18,185 bases of DNA from Frankiaceae bacterium (GTDB lineage Bacteria; Actinomycetota; Actinomycetes; JAVEEJ01): contig JAVEEJ010000039.1 in assembly GCA_030840515.1 (NCBI GenBank), positions 1 through 18,185 of the forward strand, written 5' to 3'. Positions within the stretch are counted from its first letter, which is position 1; each line of letters opens with the position of its first letter. The position numbers were made by a program, and so were the translations under genes. The notes beneath the pieces were generated by a model that did not search any database, was not told where the DNA came from, and worked only from the letters and a program-made list of their open reading frames with translations. This document shows positions 15,548 to 18,185 of the stretch, piece by piece.

Positions 15548-15571
15548 CGCGAACAGCTGCTGAACCGCTCC

Positions 15572-15579
15572 GGAGGAGG
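15572..15579 (+). promoter_or_regulatory. Ribosome binding site setting the arc start
   Basis: GGAGGAGG ends 8 nt before GTG 15588. The earlier in-frame GTG at 15579 uses the last G of this site as its first base, so it cannot be the one served by it. Confidence 0.75.
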
Positions 15580-15587
15580 TGACGTTC

Positions 15588-17366
15588 GTGCCGTCCCACG
15601 ATGACGCCGACGCGCGAGCCGCACACCGTGACGAGGCGACTCAGAAGGAGCTCCACGAGCTGACGACGCAGGTCTCCTTCCTCGAGGAGGAAGTGGCCGT
15701 GCTGCGCCGCAAGCTCGCGGAGTCGCCGCGGGCCGTGCGCGGTCTGGAGGACCGACTCACCGAGGCCCAGCAGACGCTCGCCTCGCTCACCGGCCAGAAC
15801 GAGAAGCTCGTCGCCACCCTCAAGGAGGCGCGCGACCAGATCGTGGCGCTCAAGGAGGAGGTGGACCGCCTCGCGCAGCCGCCCTCGACCTACGGCGTCT
15901 TCCTCGAGGCGCACGAAGACGGCACCGTCGACCTGTTCACGGGCGGGCGCAAGCTGCGGGTCACGGTTGCTCCCACCGTCGAGCTGGACGAGCTGCGCAA
16001 GGGCCAGGAGCTCATGCTCAACGAGGCCCTCAACGTCGTGCAGGCGCTGGCGTTCGAGAAGCGCGGCGACGTCGTCATGCTCAAGGAGATCCTCGAGGGC
16101 GGCGACCGCGCTCTGGTGATCGGCCACACCGACGAGGAGCGCGTGGTCTTCCTCGCCGACTCCTTGATGGACCAACCCATCAGGGCCGGTGACTCGCTGC
16201 TGCTCGACGCGCGCTCCGGCTACGTCTACGAGCGCATCCCCAAGAGCGAGGTCGAGGAGCTCGTCCTCGAAGAGGTCCCGGATATCGACTACACCCAGAT
16301 CGGTGGCCTCGCCGCGCAGATCGAGTCGATCCGCGACGCGGTCGAGCTGCCTTACTTGCACGCCGACCTGTTCAAGGAACACCAGCTGCGTCCGCCCAAG
16401 GGCGTCCTGCTCTACGGACCTCCCGGCTGCGGCAAGACGCTGATCGCCAAGGCCGTCGCGAACTCGCTGGCAAAGAAGGTGGCGGAGGTCACCGGGAAGC
16501 CCGAGGGCAAGAGCTTCTTCCTCAACATCAAGGGCCCCGAGCTGCTCAACAAGTACGTCGGCGAGACCGAACGCCACATCCGGCTGATCTTCCAGCGCGC
16601 CCGGGAGAAGGCCTCCGAGGGCACCCCCGTCATCGTCTTCTTCGACGAGATGGACTCGCTGTTCCGCACCCGCGGCAGTGGTGTCTCGTCCGACGTCGAG
16701 AACACGATCGTGCCGCAGCTGCTCAGCGAGCTCGACGGCGTCGAGGGCCTGGAGAACGTCCTGGTGATCGGGGCCTCCAACCGCGAGGACATGATCGATC
16801 CCGCGATCCTGCGACCTGGTCGGCTCGACGTGAAGATCAAGGTCGAGCGACCGGACGCTGAGGCGGCCAAGGACATCTTCTCGAAGTACATCACCGCCGA
16901 CCTGCCGCTTCACGCCGAAGACCTCGGCGAGAACGGCGGCAGCCGCGCGGCAACCGTGGCCGCGATGATCCAGCGCGTCGTGGAGCGGATGTACACCGAG
17001 TCGGAGGAGAACCGGTTCCTCGAGGTGACCTACGCCAACGGGGACAAGGAGGTCCTCTACTTCAAGGACTTCAACTCCGGCGCCATGATCCAGAACATCG
17101 TCGACCGCGCCAAGAAGATGGCCATCAAGGACTTCCTCGAGACGAAGCAGAAGGGGCTGCGGATGCAGCACCTGATCGTCGCGTGCGTGGATGAGTTCAA
17201 GGAGAACGAGGACCTGCCCAACACGACCAATCCCGACGACTGGGCGAGGATCTCGGGCAAGAAGGGCGAGCGGATCGTCTACATCCGCACCCTCGTCTCC
17301 GGCAAGGAAGGCGCGGCGAGCGGCCGTTCCATCGACACCGTTTCCAACACCGGCCAGTACCTCTGA
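15588..17366 (+). CDS. arc: Proteasome-associated AAA+ ATPase (ARC/Mpa)
   Basis: The product is a 592-residue hexameric unfoldase that recognises Pup-tagged proteins and feeds them into the 20S proteasome. The coiled coil that binds Pup spans about 15-97. Tandem OB-fold domains follow (about 100-225). In the AAA core, Walker A GPPGCGKT is at 277-284, the pore loop in NKYVGETERHIR at about 321-332, Walker B VIVFFDEMDSLF at 348-359, and sensor/arginine-finger residues in ASNREDMIDPAILRPGRLD (396-414). The protein ends in GQYL. This is the HbYX-like tail by which mycobacterial Mpa docks on the proteasome, so a 20S proteasome and pup are expected nearby, probably past the right edge. GTG 15588 was chosen from the strong ribosome site. 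The downstream kinase gene overlaps its stop. Confidence 0.96.
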   Translation: MPSHDDADARAAHRDEATQKELHELTTQVSFLEEEVAVLRRKLAESPRAVRGLEDRLTEAQQTLASLTGQNEKLVATLKEARDQIVALKEEVDRLAQPPSTYGVFLEAHEDGTVDLFTGGRKLRVTVAPTVELDELRKGQELMLNEALNVVQALAFEKRGDVVMLKEILEGGDRALVIGHTDEERVVFLADSLMDQPIRAGDSLLLDARSGYVYERIPKSEVEELVLEEVPDIDYTQIGGLAAQIESIRDAVELPYLHADLFKEHQLRPPKGVLLYGPPGCGKTLIAKAVANSLAKKVAEVTGKPEGKSFFLNIKGPELLNKYVGETERHIRLIFQRAREKASEGTPVIVFFDEMDSLFRTRGSGVSSDVENTIVPQLLSELDGVEGLENVLVIGASNREDMIDPAILRPGRLDVKIKVERPDAEAAKDIFSKYITADLPLHAEDLGENGGSRAATVAAMIQRVVERMYTESEENRFLEVTYANGDKEVLYFKDFNSGAMIQNIVDRAKKMAIKDFLETKQKGLRMQHLIVACVDEFKENEDLPNTTNPDDWARISGKKGERIVYIRTLVSGKEGAASGRSIDTVSNTGQYL

Positions 17367-18185
17367 CGCGCTACACATCGGCGGCTCCCACGGATGCCGC
17401 GCTTCACTGGGCGTCTGGCAGCTGCGGAAGTGTCGTTGCCTCGTGCCGGCGACTGCAGGGCGGGATCAGCGCGGACACTCACGTGCTCACCCTGCGCGAC
17501 GGTCGCGAGGTGGTCCTTCGCCAGCCGTTCGACACCGAGTGGGAGCAGGTCGGTCAGCACTACGCCGTACTCGACGCGCTGCGTGTGACGCGGGTGCCTG
17601 CTCCCGAGCCACGGGGCGTCGACACCGTCGGTGAGCAGGCCGGTCGCCCCTCGCTGCTGATGTCGCTCCTTCCCGGCGAGCCACGCGTTCAGGTGCCGCC
17701 GACGGATGAGTGGCTGAGCTCGTTGGCCCTCACAGCCGCGCGCATCCACGAGACGCCCGTTGCGCACATGTCCTTCGTGCCCGCGCGGCGTGAGCGGCTG
17801 GAGGCAGGGATCGCCCGTGGACCAGAGGACTCGCTGACGGGCGCAGACCTCGAGGTGTGGCACCTGGTGGCGGAGGACCCCTCGATCCTGGACACCGGGC
17901 CCAACGGCCTCGTGCATCGCGACTACTGGTCGGGAAACACGTTGCGCGTCGAGTCCGAGGTCACTGGCGTGGTGGACTGGGCCGGCGCCTGCCTGGGACC
18001 GCCGGAGGTGGACGCGGCTGAGTGCGCCTTCGACCTCGTCATCGCCCATGGCCCGGAGGTGGGGGAGAGGTTCCTGAACCTGTGGAGCGAGCTCACCGGC
18101 AGGGACGCCGTACTCGCGCGCCGTTGGTGGTTGGTGACTCTCATCAACTCGGTCAACCTCGACGAGTGGCTCCCGGCCTACCCGC
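17363..18185 (+). CDS. APH-fold (aminoglycoside phosphotransferase family) kinase, partial, apparent CTG start
   Basis: The frame is open from 17195 to the right edge, and 274 codons from CTG 17363 are visible. The sequence shows the N-lobe VASCRRLQGGISADTHVLTLRDGREVVLRQ (about 26-54), the catalytic Brenner motif LVHRDYWSGN (183-192; His185, Asp187, Asn192), the metal-binding VVDWAGACLGPPEVDAAECAFDL (203-224; Asp205), and the C-lobe up to INSVNLDEWLPAYP. This is the choline-kinase/APH small-molecule kinase fold. It is not evidence of antibiotic resistance, and the substrate is unknown. No ATG, GTG or TTG occurs in frame between the upstream stop (17192) and GTG 17483, and GTG 17483 would cut off the conserved GGIS loop. 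CTG 17363 overlaps the arc stop (CTGA), which fits coupled translation. A frameshift or sequencing error near the start is the alternative. Confidence 0.82.
   Translation, partial: MTRYTSAAPTDAALHWASGSCGSVVASCRRLQGGISADTHVLTLRDGREVVLRQPFDTEWEQVGQHYAVLDALRVTRVPAPEPRGVDTVGEQAGRPSLLMSLLPGEPRVQVPPTDEWLSSLALTAARIHETPVAHMSFVPARRERLEAGIARGPEDSLTGADLEVWHLVAEDPSILDTGPNGLVHRDYWSGNTLRVESEVTGVVDWAGACLGPPEVDAAECAFDLVIAHGPEVGERFLNLWSELTGRDAVLARRWWLVTLINSVNLDEWLPAYP

Noticed and set aside
15427..15624. An Arg-rich N-terminal extension of the ferredoxin
   Set aside because: It has no homology, while GTG 15426 has a strong ribosome site and gives the normal ferredoxin length.
15423..17378. A 651-codon open frame on the minus strand opposite arc
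   Set aside because: It mirrors arc codons, has a Leu/Glu/Asp/Val-rich shadow composition with no motifs, and would overlap the ferredoxin gene. Arc is certain on the other strand.
17363..18185. Reading the APH-fold protein as an antibiotic-resistance gene
   Set aside because: The fold covers many metabolic kinases, and nothing here indicates a drug substrate or mobile context.

Overview
This is chromosomal DNA from a high-GC actinobacterium. Four things point there: a Pup-proteasome-type AAA ATPase (Arc/Mpa) with the proteasome-docking C-terminus QYL, an archaeal/actinobacterial-type TrmI tRNA methyltransferase next to it, frequent GTG/TTG starts, and strong G/C at third codon positions. 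No insertion sequence, phage gene, tRNA or rRNA gene, or CRISPR array was seen. The gene content suggests a Nocardioidaceae-like or related lineage, but that placement is a guess.

Layout, left to right. (1) Positions 1-937: the last codons of cobalamin-dependent methionine synthase (metH), then a HAD-family phosphatase. (2) 966-6746: a promoter and a compact five-gene dipeptide/oligopeptide ABC importer operon (binding lipoprotein, two permeases, two ATPases), with 4-nt overlaps or gaps of 22 nt or less. (3) 6769-12978, minus strand: a RecB-like Fe-S nuclease, a MacB/LolD-type ATPase, an 850-residue FtsX/MacB-type permease and a DUF4012 membrane-anchored protein. (4) 12979-13064: a short divergent promoter region. 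Its leftward half matches the RecA-independent DNA-damage promoter of actinobacteria (PafBC type). (5) 13065-15124: a site-2-protease family membrane protease and TrmI, overlapping by 4 nt. (6) 15142-15426, minus strand: a small ferredoxin, divergent from arc. (7) 15588-17366: arc. (8) 17363 to the right edge: an aminoglycoside-phosphotransferase-fold kinase, cut by the window. It appears to start at a CTG codon overlapping the arc stop.

How the genes fit together. The opp operon imports peptides. The RecB-like/TrmI/ferredoxin/Arc block is the known flank of the Pup-proteasome locus, and dop, pup, prcBA and pafABC probably lie beyond the right edge. The best observation is that the RecB-like nuclease, near that locus, has a leaderless promoter of the class controlled by PafBC, a regulator usually encoded in the same locus. 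No wholly new multi-gene system was found. The points most worth checking are the PafBC-like box with its degenerate mirror copy, the CTG-started kinase coupled to arc, and several apparently leaderless genes.
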